A DNA stretch of 64,000 bases from Topomyia yanbarensis (Eukaryota; Arthropoda; Insecta; Diptera; Culicidae). Under the pieces are notes generated by a model that was not told the origin of the DNA, did no database searches, and saw only the letters and a program-made list of their open reading frames with translations. Numbering within the stretch: the first letter of the stretch is position 1; each line of letters starts with the position of its first letter. A program made the position numbers and the translations under genes. Below are positions 21,930-34,564 of this stretch, piece by piece. Location of the stretch: the NCBI RefSeq assembly GCF_030247195.1, contig NC_080671.1, forward strand, positions 36,306,343 through 36,370,342, written 5' to 3'.

Positions 21930-23130
21930 ACTGCAATCGGTTACATGTGAAATCAGACTACGGCTCAATCCAGCTTCCTCCGGTTGTACAGCTGATTGCA
22001 TGGCAGTGATCAATTCTGAACTCACTGTTGATCGCGCTTCCAATGCTTCGATACATTGCGCAGCGCCTTGCAACAATGTTAGAGCCATAGAAACATTATC
22101 CTTAATTTTTTAAATTTCATTTGCCCAATGGGTGTTAACCGTTTGTACAACTTGCATACCTCTGTGCAACGACTGCAAAAGTGCTGCTTCCGAAACCGCT
22201 ACTCAGCGGAAATATTCTGAAATTTTAAAGGGAGTATTAACAGCATTTCTCATGCTTTCACGTTCATGCGCTTCTGCAGAGTTAATATAATTGGTCCATA
22301 ACATCCAGGAGCTGTGGAAGCCTTCCAAGTACGGATGTTTTTGGCATAATTCGTTTCCCAACATTGAATCATCCCGTGTTGAATTCGCCTCCGCCCGGTC
22401 TGGATTTTTTGGAGTGACTAATTGCTTTAGCACTTGTTGAAATTGTGCGCTAGTCTCGATATTGGTTGAATAGGTATAGGCAAAAACTTTAATCGTTTTA
22501 TCTCTCCATCTTTGAAGAAGTCTCGGAGTCAAGGTCGTAGTACAGTAATTTTTTTTCTTTGCTTGATGCTGGAGGGTAATGATTGACCACGCGTCTTCGA
22601 CGGAAGGTTTTTCCTTCTCCGATCACTGTGCTATCTTCATTGAAAATAACCCGACGTTTTGCCAAATCTTTTCCTGCTTCCCAGAGACTTTTGAATTACT
22701 TCCGCAACTGAATCACAGACTAACAGACATAACACTCAAAAACAAAGCTTCGCCCGCTTTAACGGTCATTTTAAATATATTTTTAGTTGGGACTGTGGCC
22801 ACATTTGAAATTATGGTGCCACTGACATATGAACAAGCATATAGGGGATAGACCACTAGTGAAAAATTGTTCCCAAACCTGAGGAGTAACCCACCAGTAA
22901 ATGAGTGATTGAGATTGTGAATAAAAGGTGGAGCTAGTGTTCTGGGAAAATTGTCGGATCGATGTTTTTTGAGGGAATTCCCTCATAGTGTTATGTCTGT
23001 TAGTCTGTGACTGAATTACCACAAATTTCCTTGATGAAGGTTTCCATAGGTTGAAATTGATTGCGGAAGTGGCACTGGCAAAATACACCTTTAAATGAGT
23101 ATATGGTCGGCTCCGTTTCGACAACTTCTT
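21930..23130 (-). pseudogene. Second, convergent ORF of the split DDE element (degraded)
   Basis: Minus-strand coding remains run from about 23130 (MNKKLSKRSRPYTHLKVYF) through a MITE insertion to about 21930. The clearest stretch is 22532-22203: TPRLLQRWRDKTIKVFAYTY and then NELCQKHPYLEGFHSSWML. It ends near SELITAMQSAVQPEEA (about 21990) and is broken by stops near 22205 and 22110. The basic W-rich part vaguely recalls Myb/SANT-like DNA-binding domains of accessory transposon proteins, which is only a guess. Its tail-to-tail arrangement with the transposase and loss of frame on both strands suggest one two-gene element. Confidence 0.5.
22714..23009. mobile_element. MITE with TIR CACAGACTAACAGACATAAC
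   Basis: Perfect inverted ends enclose 296 bp, flanked by an exact 7-bp duplication, actgaat (22707-22713 and 23010-23016). It interrupts the convergent ORF of the DDE element. Its CACAGA start and 7-bp duplication match the style of the CACAGAGAACAG family. Confidence 0.9.
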
Positions 23131-23739
23131 ATTCACTTGTCACGGCTACTTTTTCGACCGAGAAGCATTCGACAGCATTCTCCTACTCCTCTTCTATGAA
23201 TGGACCGTAGTCCATTACGCTGCAGTCAACCATATTTGTAAATATGCGAACATAATAGAATTATTGAAATTAATTTACCTGCTTCCGTGGGAACTCATCG
23301 TAACTATTTTTTATGCGAAGAAAAATAAATAATAGAATACTGTGTTTTGACTTGCTGAAGTACGTTTAATTCGACACGTTCGCGTTTAAACATTTCAAAA
23401 ACAAATATTTATTTATTTTTATCTGTCTCCGATGGAAGCTCCATTCATACACTGAACGCAAAACAAATCAAAATTGCAGTGTCAAACTTAAGGCCAATGT
23501 CAAATCGATTGCGCCGATATTTCGATTTATTTCCGCATGGACAATATTTACCGGAAACGTACCTGTTATACGATAATTTTACAAATTCGATCAATATACT
23601 TACCATTCAAAATCTTCAAAATATGTTGTGGAAATCCTGAAATAGTTCTGGACCATGTTCTGCATGTTTTACGCAGCCATGTTGCCTCAAATTGATGTTG
23701 GGAAAAGTGAACTTTTATTTAAGTGTTTGTACACTTAAT

Positions 23740-24125
23740 GTTGCCGCAATTGTTAGCAACCATGGATTTCGTTAGAAAAACATTTATGATTTAATACGTT
23801 GACACTTAAAATTTATGTTATGCCAGCTGATCTTGTCACAAGGTAACACACTTTATTTTCAAGTGTAATTTTATTGAAGGACAAATGGAAAATTCTTGAA
23901 TTTTCAGTATGGCTCGAAACTTAAATTTTATGTGTCAAATCTATTCGAAAAAAGTGTACATTATTTCGGTGATGGGCAAAACACTTGTGATTTAATATGA
24001 TGACACTTAAAATTTATTGGCGATAGCATTCGATCATGTCATAGGGTGGCACATTTAATTTTCAAGTGTTATTTTAATAAATGGCAAGCGGAAAGCTCTT
24101 GGATTTTCAGTGTGGCCTCCCGCAT
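23740..24125. repeat. Two diverged direct repeats of ~190 bp
   Basis: The motif 'gacacttaaaatttat' followed by 'ttttcaagtgt' and 'gattttcagt/aattttcagt' occurs at about 23800-23910 and again at about 24000-24110. Each unit ends with a 'gtgtggc/atggctc' segment. No coding sequence. The bases from 23130 to 23740 and from 24125 to 25110 also lack recognisable genes. Confidence 0.5.
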
Positions 24126-25102
24126 AAATGTGTACCATATGCCAACCACCGAATCAAGCGTTGAAAAACCATTTTCAATATGGTTCGTTCAACAATAAAT
24201 CAACCATTACCTGGTATAATATCGAACATAATCAGCGTCGTTTTTCCATGCTCGACCATACAAACAACTGGTCGTTAAGAACAGTCACCATACCAAAATA
24301 GGCTGTTTTCCATATACATTTGGACAACATACCATTCAAGAACTATACAGATTATGGTAACATGCATATTTTAGATCTAGCGATGCATAAATATTACGTG
24401 GAGAAAAAAATATGTTCCCATTCACTTTTCAATTCTATCGATTGATGAGGTTTCATCTTGTTACACGCTATCTTCTGAAGAGAGAGCTTCATTGACATAA
24501 GGTGGACTGACGCTTTATCCAATTGAGCTATCGCCGTAATATTGTAAGGCGAGGATTTTTGATCATATTAATCTACAGGTTTTTGGAGCAGCGTAAACAG
24601 ATGTACATAATATAACAAAGACCAAATCAATATAACCTCTGGTGCAAAAGTACAATGTAGTATACAAATCTCCAATATAGGATACGTGGAAGATATTGGA
24701 AATGGTAACTAAATAAGTATGGTAGTATAATAGTTGAATTATAATGGTGGAATGTATCAGTAGTATTCCCAATATGGTGAATATTATATGAATAATTAGG
24801 AAATGGTTCCGAAGATTTCTAGAATGGTATTTATTTATACGGGCTGGTATTTAAATTTTAATTATCGAATCCCTTCGAAGAAAAGTGTACATTATTCACA
24901 GTGTAACAACAATTTCCAATATTTCCAAAGGGCACGTCGAAGGGGAACTGGATTCTACAAAGCTGTCATCTCTTGTAAACAAACCTAAGCTAAAAGAAAT
25001 AAACAGAAAAAATGTGCGTTTCTATCCTGAAGTTTTTGTAATAATTTCGTTCTAATTAGCTGACTACTGTTCTGTCCCTAAATCTAAAAAAGCTACATAT
25101 AG

Positions 25103-26155
<1,053 letters not shown>

Positions 26156-26354
26156 CCTAGAAAATAAAAAATACTATGAAATAAATAAAGAAAACATTAC
26201 TGAGTTTATTTTTCCATTTTGGAGCAAAATAAGTTTGAAAAACAATCAGAAAAAATGAACGCTTTAAATGTACGGTAATTAGTTTGCCGGTCGAGTTGCT
26301 ATTAAAGAACCAATTTCATTTCCTGCTTATAATCGAAAAGGACATTCTACAAGT

Positions 26355-26704
<350 letters not shown>

Positions 26705-28940
26705 TTTGATGAGATTAGGGTGCAGATAACACAATCAAATTAAATTTTGAGGCTTCAACTTTTTTTGTTTTTCGGCTTCTTTTTTACTTCATGTACGACG
26801 GTGTCGACTGCAAATGACAGCCGTTTTTCGTGTAGCGAGGGGCTAGCATATGTGTACGACAGCTGCTAATGAGGCTCCTATTATTGGATCGAATCAGAAC
26901 TCGCCGAAATGTCAATTGACAATAGGTTCATGTGTATTTATCTAGCGTTGTCAATTTTATTTTGATTCCACCTACAAAATGACGACGCGAATGAACTCAT
27001 GATGAATGAACTTCACGTTTAACAATTTTCGGTAGTTTGTTTACTTTTTCAGTTGCATGAGCTCGAATGCAACCTGTACTCATCTGCCATATTCGAATTC
27101 ACGTAACTAATATGCGGGACGCATGCATGTTTACATGCATTTAAACAAACCACCCACAATTGTCAAGCGAAGTTCATCCGACTCATTTTGTGCGGTTATT
27201 TATATACAGTCGTGATTCGCTGTCGAACGAATTTGATTCGTTTGTTGGACCGACTGGCAGATGTCAAAAACTCTCCAAAGGAGACGTTAGTAGTGTAATT
27301 GCATCTATTCACATCTCTAATAACTGTCAGATGGATTTTTCAAAGTAAATTTGAAATAAGCTTTTGACATTCAGATGCTTTTTAGTTGGACAATGGTCCA
27401 ACAAGAGGAGGTCCAACTAAAAAGCGGTCCAGTTAAACAATGTCCAACCAGCGAATCACGACTGTATATATATGTTATCATAATGACACACCACTCCCGA
27501 ACAATGTTGCCAAAATAGCCGAGCCGCATATGGCACGCTTATATAAATTGGTCTACGAGGTTGATGAAACCTTCCCTACCCTTTGCGGTGATGTATTTCT
27601 GCTGAGTGCCACGCAAATGAACTTATTTTTCAGTTTTCACTGTAAATATCCGGTATAAATACGAAATGACCTACACTTTGTGATCTAGATGACGCTATAA
27701 CTTTAAAAGCCATAGGCGGCTATCTAGTATTGATCCATCTAGGGTTTCCGGAGAGAACAGCAGAAGAAAATAAGTTGGTACTAGTTACTGACGAGATTAA
27801 TTCGAAACACAAAAAATCAAACTTAGGTTCGCTTGCTTCCAACAGCGTGTCGGCGGCCACCTCCCAGCAAACCAGTAATCGTATATAAAAGTTTTCAATA
27901 AATTACAAATAATGACAGACTAAATCAAAATTACAAATAGTGCAAACAAAAATTATGTTTTGTTGTAAAAAGTTCACATAAAATGCAAATCTGTGATCGA
28001 AATACAATTTTGACTTGAAGTTATTTATTAGTCCACTACAACTTAAAACAAAATTGTACATGTGAAAACTTTGAAACATTGTATAGAAATTAATTTGCAA
28101 TTGGATTAAACTGCAAAATCGTTCAAAAAAAAAGTCACTTCCTTATAGCACTTCGCAAATTCTCTGGCAGACTAGTACAATATTTGAGCAATAAAAAATG
28201 GCTTGAGTAAAGAATGTAGGTTTTGATTTGACAGGTATAGAAGATATCATTGGAGGGCCATATTTAGGTTGGATTATGGTATTTTTAGATCGTAATCACA
28301 AAGCGATAAAAATGATCAAATATAATCGTTGCTTGACAGTGTATAAATAGGTGAGTACATAACGGCTATGCTGGGAATACGAAGATCTCAGGTTCGAAAC
28401 TGTGGAAGTAAATAATTGATGTTCCAGTAACTCCAAACTCACCTATGAAAAATAACATATCTACCAGTGTGGGCGTAACTATGTTTTATAACAGAATTAT
28501 AGAAATTTCATCCTGATTTTTTATTTTCATGTTATTTTTAAAAAAATACTCCTTGTTAGCACATTGGGGACCTTAAGTTGCATAAAACTTCATGTGTGAT
28601 TGCAAAGTTATAAACAGATAAGCTAGATTATTGTATAATGCTTCTGATGAGATCAAAATTTGTCGTAAATCATATAGTTCTACTATACCGATTTGTTGTA
28701 CGTATATGACTTCCACTTTTGTTCACATAGAAGGGATCTGTGCATTTTATACAATCATCGTTTAAGAGTACAGTTAATCAAATTGCAACTTATTAAAGTG
28801 AATGAAAATGTTGGCTGGGCTCGCTCGGCGAATCCTCAGCGGCTTTGCGCCGCTTCGGTTCCTAGGCATCGCGGTTATGCGGCTCAGCCGCATCGTACTG
28901 GTTGACCTTAAACAGGGGTTCCTGAAAGGAATCAGATGGT
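26705..28940. other. Intergenic region with repeats, no gene recognised
   Basis: It holds the NEDD8 upstream region, a ~100-bp segment around 26876-26960 repeated near 30018-30130 ('gaaatgtcaattgac' and 'tctagcgttgtcaatttta'), a MITE at 27207-27464, and a run of small GC-rich palindromes at 28820-28905 ('atgcggctcagccgcat'). A B-box-like GGTTCGAAAC at about 28391 hints at an old tRNA-derived repeat. Confidence 0.4.
27207..27464. mobile_element. Mariner-like MITE, TIR CAGTCGTGATTCGCTG
   Basis: 258 bp with inverted ends CAGTCGTGATTCGCTG and CAGCGAATCACGACTG, flanked by TA on both sides. No coding sequence. Confidence 0.85.
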
Positions 28941-28948
28941 TACCGAAA

Positions 28949-29096
28949 CCCAGTAAAGTTCAACCGGAAATGAGCCGGAATTCTGGCGGGCTCTAATTCG
29001 TATGCCGGCTTCTGTGACATAGCCGATTCTAACTAGAATCGGGTTTGTTACTGGAGCCGGAATATGACTTAGAGCCAGCCAGCATTCCGGCAATTC
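28949..29096. mobile_element. CCCAGT-family palindromic MITE, truncated copy
   Basis: It starts CCCAGTAAAGTTCAACCGGA and folds around 'gattctaactagaatc', the same family as the complete 168-bp insertion in the LTR at 47885-48052. A further 3' end of this family lies at about 30350-30428, ending in AACTGGG. The stretch following this copy (29091-29230) is repeated directly at 29863-29995. Confidence 0.7.
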
Positions 29097-29995
29097 TGGA
29101 AAACATCGCGGATTTTTAAAATTCTCCATACCAAAAATCCGGCCGGAAAGAATTCGACATGAATTGTTTCCAATGGGAAAAATGATGTTTGAATTACGTT
29201 TGAAAATCTGTGCTGTTCTGAAACAACTGCTATTTTTAGCAGCATCAGAAGCTTTATTTTGACAGTTTGGAGAGATAACGGCGGAAAATTATCCGTAATC
29301 AAAATCCGGCACAAAATTCCGGCCCAAATACCGTGGTCAAATTCCCGAGGTTTACAGTAGCCTCAAAGGCTACTGCACAGAGAACAGACGTCCATCTTCA
29401 GCATTCAACTTGTGTAAAATCTCTAACGGTTTCGAAGGTAGTTGGAATATCCAAACCAGGTGCGCTATTGTCGTCATGTTTTTTGTGGCTGAGTTCGACA
29501 GAATTGACAGCGGTTATTCCTCTATCCAGTCAAACTAGTCCGGAACCGGTTCAGACTACCAGCATGAATTCCAGCTCAAATGCATCAAGCGATAGAGTCG
29601 GAATCGGTTGTTTTCTTTGAGCAAGATACTGAATCCATTCAGGATTTTGAACCGGTTCCGGAATGGATTTGACGGATAGTTGGGATAGGTTGGTGTGGTG
29701 GCGCTAGTGTTTATCGCATATTAATTTAAATGTTTACACACGTTTTTTTAAATATTTTTGTTCGATCATGGATGTCTGTTCTCTCTGGCTACTGTACACT
29801 TCGGAAATTTGTGTGATGGAATAAAAGTGTACACAAAAAATCAAGATTTCTGAAGTGTAAACCCAATTCTGGAAAACGTAACGGATTTTTAAAATTCTCC
29901 GCACGAAAAATCCGGTCGGAAACAATTCAACGTGAATTGTTTCCAACGGGAAAAGTGCTGCTTTCAATATGTTTGAAAATCTGCAATAATTCCTT
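29091..29995. repeat. Direct repeat pair around a MITE
   Basis: The ~135-bp segment 'caattctggaaaac...' with 'gatttttaaaattctcc' at 29091-29230 recurs at 29863-29995 in the same orientation. The CACAGAGAACAG-family MITE lies between the two copies. Neither contains a gene. Confidence 0.65.
29376..29787. mobile_element. MITE, CACAGAGAACAG family, copy 2
   Basis: 412 bp with ends CACAGAGAACAGACGTCC and its near-perfect inverse, flanked by an exact 7-bp duplication, gctactg (29369-29375 and 29788-29794). Its interior is the reverse complement of the copy at 18033-18447. Confidence 0.9.
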
Positions 29996-30129
29996 TGTAT
30001 GTGATAATAATTTTTGGGGCCCATATTATTGACTCGAATCAAAACTCGTCGAAATGTCAATTGACGATAGGTTCATCCGGAGTGTTCATTTGTGTTTACA
30101 TTTTACTAGCGTTGCCAATTTTATTTTGT

Positions 30130-30875
30130 GTCCAGCACCCAATGTGGCTACGCCACATCGCTTTTGTGCGTGCTGTCCGACTTCGCTACCGCTCAGTCGG
30201 ACTTAAACTAGGGATAGCCCCTATGTTTGAGTAAGCCGGGCAAACGAGTGGGTCACAGGTTCGCTTGCTTCCGACGGCGGGTCGGTGGCCACCTCGCCCT
30301 CTAGGCCTCGGTTATGCGGCTAAGCCGCATCGAAATGGTACCCCTTAAACATTCTAACTTGAATCGGTTGTGTCACCCGAGCCGGAATACGAATTAGAAC
30401 CAGCCAGCATTTCGGCTGAGTTAAACTGGGAAGTTTAGTACAATTTGATCTGGAAATAAAATTTTTCTGGCAACGCTCCAGCACTCCGTTGATTTCACCA
30501 CCTGGGCGCCAGGTTGACGATATGAAATGAACTTTGTTTACTTTCGACAAGTTTTGATTCGAGCCAACAACATCCAGCCTAATTTTTGAGTTTATCAAAA
30601 TATATTTATTTCGACCGGTTTTGAGTCGAACCAATTGAGGGGACCGATATTGTTCCCACCTCTATCGAATTTATGTCTTTTTCGACTGTATTTCCAACTC
30701 CAATAGGATTCCTGTTTACTGTTGTCAAACAGTGTGGCATGTAAACAACTCGTAGCAAAAACTTGTTTTTTACGTTCCGGATGGTCCAGGATAGGATAAA
30801 ACTCGAAAACCCAATGTAGGACACTTATGAACGTTTGCATTAGCATTAGACGTCTTAAAACCGATAGCCTGAATC
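30130..30875. other. Upstream region with GC-rich palindromes
   Basis: No gene found. It contains 'atgcggctaagccgcat' near 30312, the same type of short hairpin as near 28880. The phrase 'ggttcgcttgcttccgac' near 30257 is shared with about 27826. The CCCAGT-family 3' end lies here. It borders the zinc-finger-like gene. Confidence 0.4.
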
Positions 30876-31060
30876 ATGGATGCGGCTGAGGTAAGCCATC
30901 CAAATTTTGCGTTCTGTTCTCTAGTCCAAATGGTTCATCAATTTTCTTCCCGAGAGCCATTTTCTTTTCCAGCCGTAATTGGCTAAAATTGCTTTTAATT
31001 TGATAAATTGGTTAAATTCGATATCGACGTGAACTAAGCGCATTCAGACGCCAACAGAAA

Positions 31061-31941
31061 ATGGCAACTGATCACGCAAAATTTATCTCCTTTGACCAGT
31101 ATCACTTTTGGCTGCAAATCGAAAAACTAGTGGGACCGGTTCCAGAGAACATTAAGCTGTTGTTGCAGTTCTCCTGTTTCTGCAACTCGTCCATCGCGGA
31201 TCTCGATGACGAGCTAATAGATCAGATCGAGCAGGAAGCCAGAACGATTCCGACGGTGCTGCGGATTGCTACCAACGAGAAACTTATAAAGAAGTATTTT
31301 GGTGTTTACTGTCACACTCCTAACGAATTCCGTTTCCGATCGGGCGAGCGGAGAATGTTGAAAAACATTTCCGTTGCGGTGAGAAAAAAAGGTTTGGATA
31401 GCTTCATTCAGTCATTACGAACAATCCAGCATCACACGGAGGCGAGACCGGCCGTTAGTGTGATGTTGCAGAATTACGATCCCCAGACGCTTAGGCAAAT
31501 GCTTCGCGAGAAGGTGCTAAATGCGTTGAAGTATGTAGCTTCAAGTATGCTTGCATTATGTACATGTTTGAAAATACCTTATATTTCAGCAACAATCACG
31601 CGGAGATTCTACCAGACTATCTGAAAGTCATCCAAGATAATTTGGACATACAAATTGTCAACGAGCAAGGCACCCCGGATGCGTACGTGTTCTGTCCACT
31701 GTGTAGCACAAAAGCTAAATTGTCCAAGGATCGTACCGGTAGCATTATTGTATCCAATTACACTCTTCATGTGCGCAAATATCACGGGTTCGGACCGCTC
31801 AGTCAGGGGGTAAAACGAAAAGTGGACGAATACGGGATGTCCGAATATATTCCAGAGCACATGCTAGATCAAATCATCAAAGAGGAACCAGATTCTCGTG
31901 GGTACGAACAAGGTGCCTCTACTCCGTACTATCCGATATAG
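31061..31941 (+). CDS. Unrecognised protein with one C2H2-like motif (two exons)
   Basis: The exons are 31061-31530 and 31590-31941. The donor is TTGAA|GTATGT and the acceptor TATTTCAG|CAAC. The joined frame is 273 residues. Residues 1-155 look helical and hold no family I know (start MATDHAKFISFDQYHFWLQI; later ERRMLKNISVAVRKKGLDSF). Near residue 205 comes a possible zinc-binding motif, CPLCSTKAKL ... HVRKYH, with spacing C-x2-C-x20-H-x4-H. The tail carries IIKEEPDS, which fits a sumoylation consensus. A short upstream exon is possible: ATGGATGCGGCTGAG then GTAAGC at 30891. Joined to an acceptor just before 31058 it would add MDAAEK in frame. A poly-A signal lies near 32155. A DNA-binding or chromatin role is only a guess. 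Confidence 0.75.
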
Positions 31942-32506
31942 GAAATAAGTGTGCATTCGACGATCGAGCGATTTTAAAGCATATATATGAAAGTAACGCG
32001 AGATTATATGCTGGGAATGTAGGTGTAACATTCCAAATATAATGGAATTATTTAAGAATGAATGTTAAGTAAGTGCAATACGTTCGAATATTGTGTGTGT
32101 GTAGTTTTAATCGATTGCTTCCAATGTTTATTCTAATGTCCTGGAAGATGATTCAATAAATACGAAAAGATTGACCTTTCATGTACGATTGCTTTTTGTT
32201 GTTAGACCTGATTCCCATTTTATTACAAACTTAGTTTGCAGGTAAACTCAGATACGCAAGCTGTTCTTGAATGAATGACGGTGATCCTAGTTATGTGCTG
32301 CATTTTTGCTTTACTATCCTCTGTATAATCTTTCAATTGAATATACCTCCCGTAATTTCTATCTCTTCGTTCGTATGTTTTAATTTTTTAATTTGGGTTG
32401 AGCTACAGACCCGACTATAAATAAACTCTTCTGACAAAAAACAGCTGATGGTATCAGACCTGTTTGCTCGAAAGTTCGCCCAGAGAAGCTCAGAATTGTA
32501 TTATTC

Positions 32507-32782
32507 CTAGGGGCAGATCACTCTAAGAGTGCATCAAATTAGAAAAAAATGCATTTAATTTCCATTTTTGCATCAACTTTGCACTCCCTCGCAGAAAAGT
32601 TTAACAAACGTCCAACGCTGATTCATTTTGTTCGACGTTTTGTTGAATGCAGGGATGGTTTTTTCTAGGGTTTTGACATCTTACACGCCACGCAAAATAC
32701 ATTATGAATTTCCATTTTGATGGAAAAAATGCATTTAATTTCGCCGATTTTTCAAAATGCATCTCAAGTGATCTGCCCCTAG
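32507..32782. mobile_element. hAT-like MITE, TIR CTAGGGGCAGATCACT, copy 1
   Basis: 276 bp with inverted ends CTAGGGGCAGATCACT and AGTGATCTGCCCCTAG. It is flanked by tattattc (32499-32506) and tgttattc (32783-32790), an 8-bp duplication with one difference. A second copy is at 57024-57357. Confidence 0.85.
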
Positions 32783-32814
32783 TGTTATTCTGACAAGTAA
32801 ATTACGTTACTGGC

Positions 32815-32915
32815 TACAAGCCTTTTATGAAGGACTACCGTGTCTACATGCCCGCTCACAACGTTGAGATCGACGGTGCAGTCACCGAGTCGAGTTTGTC
32901 ATGCCTGGATCATTT
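32815..32915 (+). pseudogene. Short LINE ORF1 fragment (same family as 2621-3190)
   Basis: The plus strand reads KPFMKDYRVYMPAHNVEIDG followed by AVTESSLSCLDHF, matching the frame around 2895-3000. About 100 bp remain; no other part of the element is present. Confidence 0.7.
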
Positions 32916-33147
32916 CGTCTGTAGACAAACTTTCGTACACATTTTGAAAGCAGCGAAATAAATATTCTCACGTTAAACTGCACTAGGGACAGCAAATAAA
33001 CAAACCGAACATCTGATGCACAATCCTAGAGAGGACGTTAAATGTTGTTTTGTTAGCCACCGCAACAACCAAACTATGGTAGAGCGGTGTAAGCATATTT
33101 TCATCTGACAAAATGATTTTTTTGTGAGTCTATTTAAGCTGTACGCA

Positions 33148-33292
33148 CACGAGGCGACAGGACACACGCCACAAAAATATTGACTATGGATATTGTTCTA
33201 CCTATTCCAACGCGGCAACAGCAACAGCGTTGTAATTGGTAGAACAAAATCCATAGTGAATATTTTTGTGGCGTGTGTCCTGTTGCCTCGTG
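33148..33292. repeat. Long hairpin with ~68-bp arms
   Basis: The arm beginning CACGAGGCGACAGGACACAC is matched by its inverse ending at 33292 with few mismatches. The loop is about 10 bases around 'cggcaacagcaacagcg'. No target duplication was identified. The sequence just after it (33298-33370) resembles 20893-20968. Confidence 0.75.
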
Positions 33293-33299
33293 AGCGAAC

Positions 33300-34290
33300 T
33301 ACGGTGGTTTATTCATTGCAATTCGCTGAAGTTTTCCCAGAATTACCTTGCGGAAAAACGATGCTTTGTTTTGTCCAGGGCCGGCATAATGCTTTTCGCC
33401 CGAGTGGGTAGTTCATGTATTACTAGTGAGGGTTCCTGTATTACTAGAAATTTGTCGCATTTTCACCATATACCTATACACTTCCATTACATACGCATAA
33501 AATCATTCGCAACGTGTTCGTTCGAATTAAATCGACCCGCATGCTAGCATTGGTTAATGGTAAGGCATCTCCGACGACCGACATCCCCTCAGGCTCAATG
33601 AAGGTCGATTTGAATAATTCCCATCGATGACAAAAATAATGCCGATAAGTCTCCTTTTTGATACTAATCATATCCATCTAATATAACCGGCATCAGGGTG
33701 GTCCAATTCCGGACCAAAGATTAGCTAACTAAACAACAGGCGGCCGTGTACGAAGAAGTATCCAGTATCTTGTCTACATGCTCGCCCGGGAAGTAGAGAG
33801 TTATGGTGTAGTCTCCGACAGGGGCCTTTGCATCAGTCAGTGAAAATTCTGGATTGCAAGCAACTGCATTCAGCAAAAATAGAGAAGTAAAATGAAACAA
33901 ATTATCTTCCATCAGCCTCATTACGGACCTTTCGCCAGATCTGCTCTTCCAACAGGTTCGTCTAACTGTTCACCTATCCATTGCGAATCAGATCACTTTT
34001 CTAACTCATCTTTAGTTTAGAATTTATCGTTTATAGGCCTAATAAAAATAAATCACAATTTTCTGCATTTTGTGATGATTCACAAAATGATTACACGCAT
34101 TTCACGCAATCTGCCATATCTCAAACATTATTTTTGATTATTTTAAATTCCTTCAACCTGTGGATGTATTGAGGTGTCCTTTACAAATACCAGGTCAAAT
34201 TTCGAAAATCGACCTATATTTATGGTAATTATGCCCCGAAAACAAAACTACGTTCACAACTCCCCACCGTCCCCTACGGGTACACAACTT
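33300..34290. other. Non-coding region, nothing recognised
   Basis: Apart from a ~75-bp segment shared with 20893-20968 ('gcaattcgctgaa' ... 'ccttgcggaaaaacgatgc'), I see no gene or bounded element here. Confidence 0.4.
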
Positions 34291-34564
34291 TATAAGTACT
34301 ATTCATAAAACCAAAGGTTGACTCATGTCATTATTCATAGATTTAGGAACGTTTATTCATAAATCAAAACAGTCTGGATAGTTTTTCGTGAACTATTTCT
34401 CGAAACGCGGAATTTTATTCAGAAATCCATTCAATCCTCGTAAATAAATTCATGATTCCTAATATATTAGTCACGATCCAATATCCGTGTTCGAGAAATA
34501 GTTCACAAAATCATCAAATATTATTCATGCACTCGCGAACTGGTTCATGATTCTTAGTATAATA

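Noticed and set aside
24500..24540. tRNA-like D-arm (minus strand 'tagctcaattggataaagcg')
   Set aside because: No matching anticodon arm or B box follows within tRNA distance. Most likely a fragment of a tRNA-derived repeat.
28380..28400. B-box-like ggttcgaaac
   Set aside because: No convincing A box upstream and no foldable cloverleaf; not called as a tRNA.
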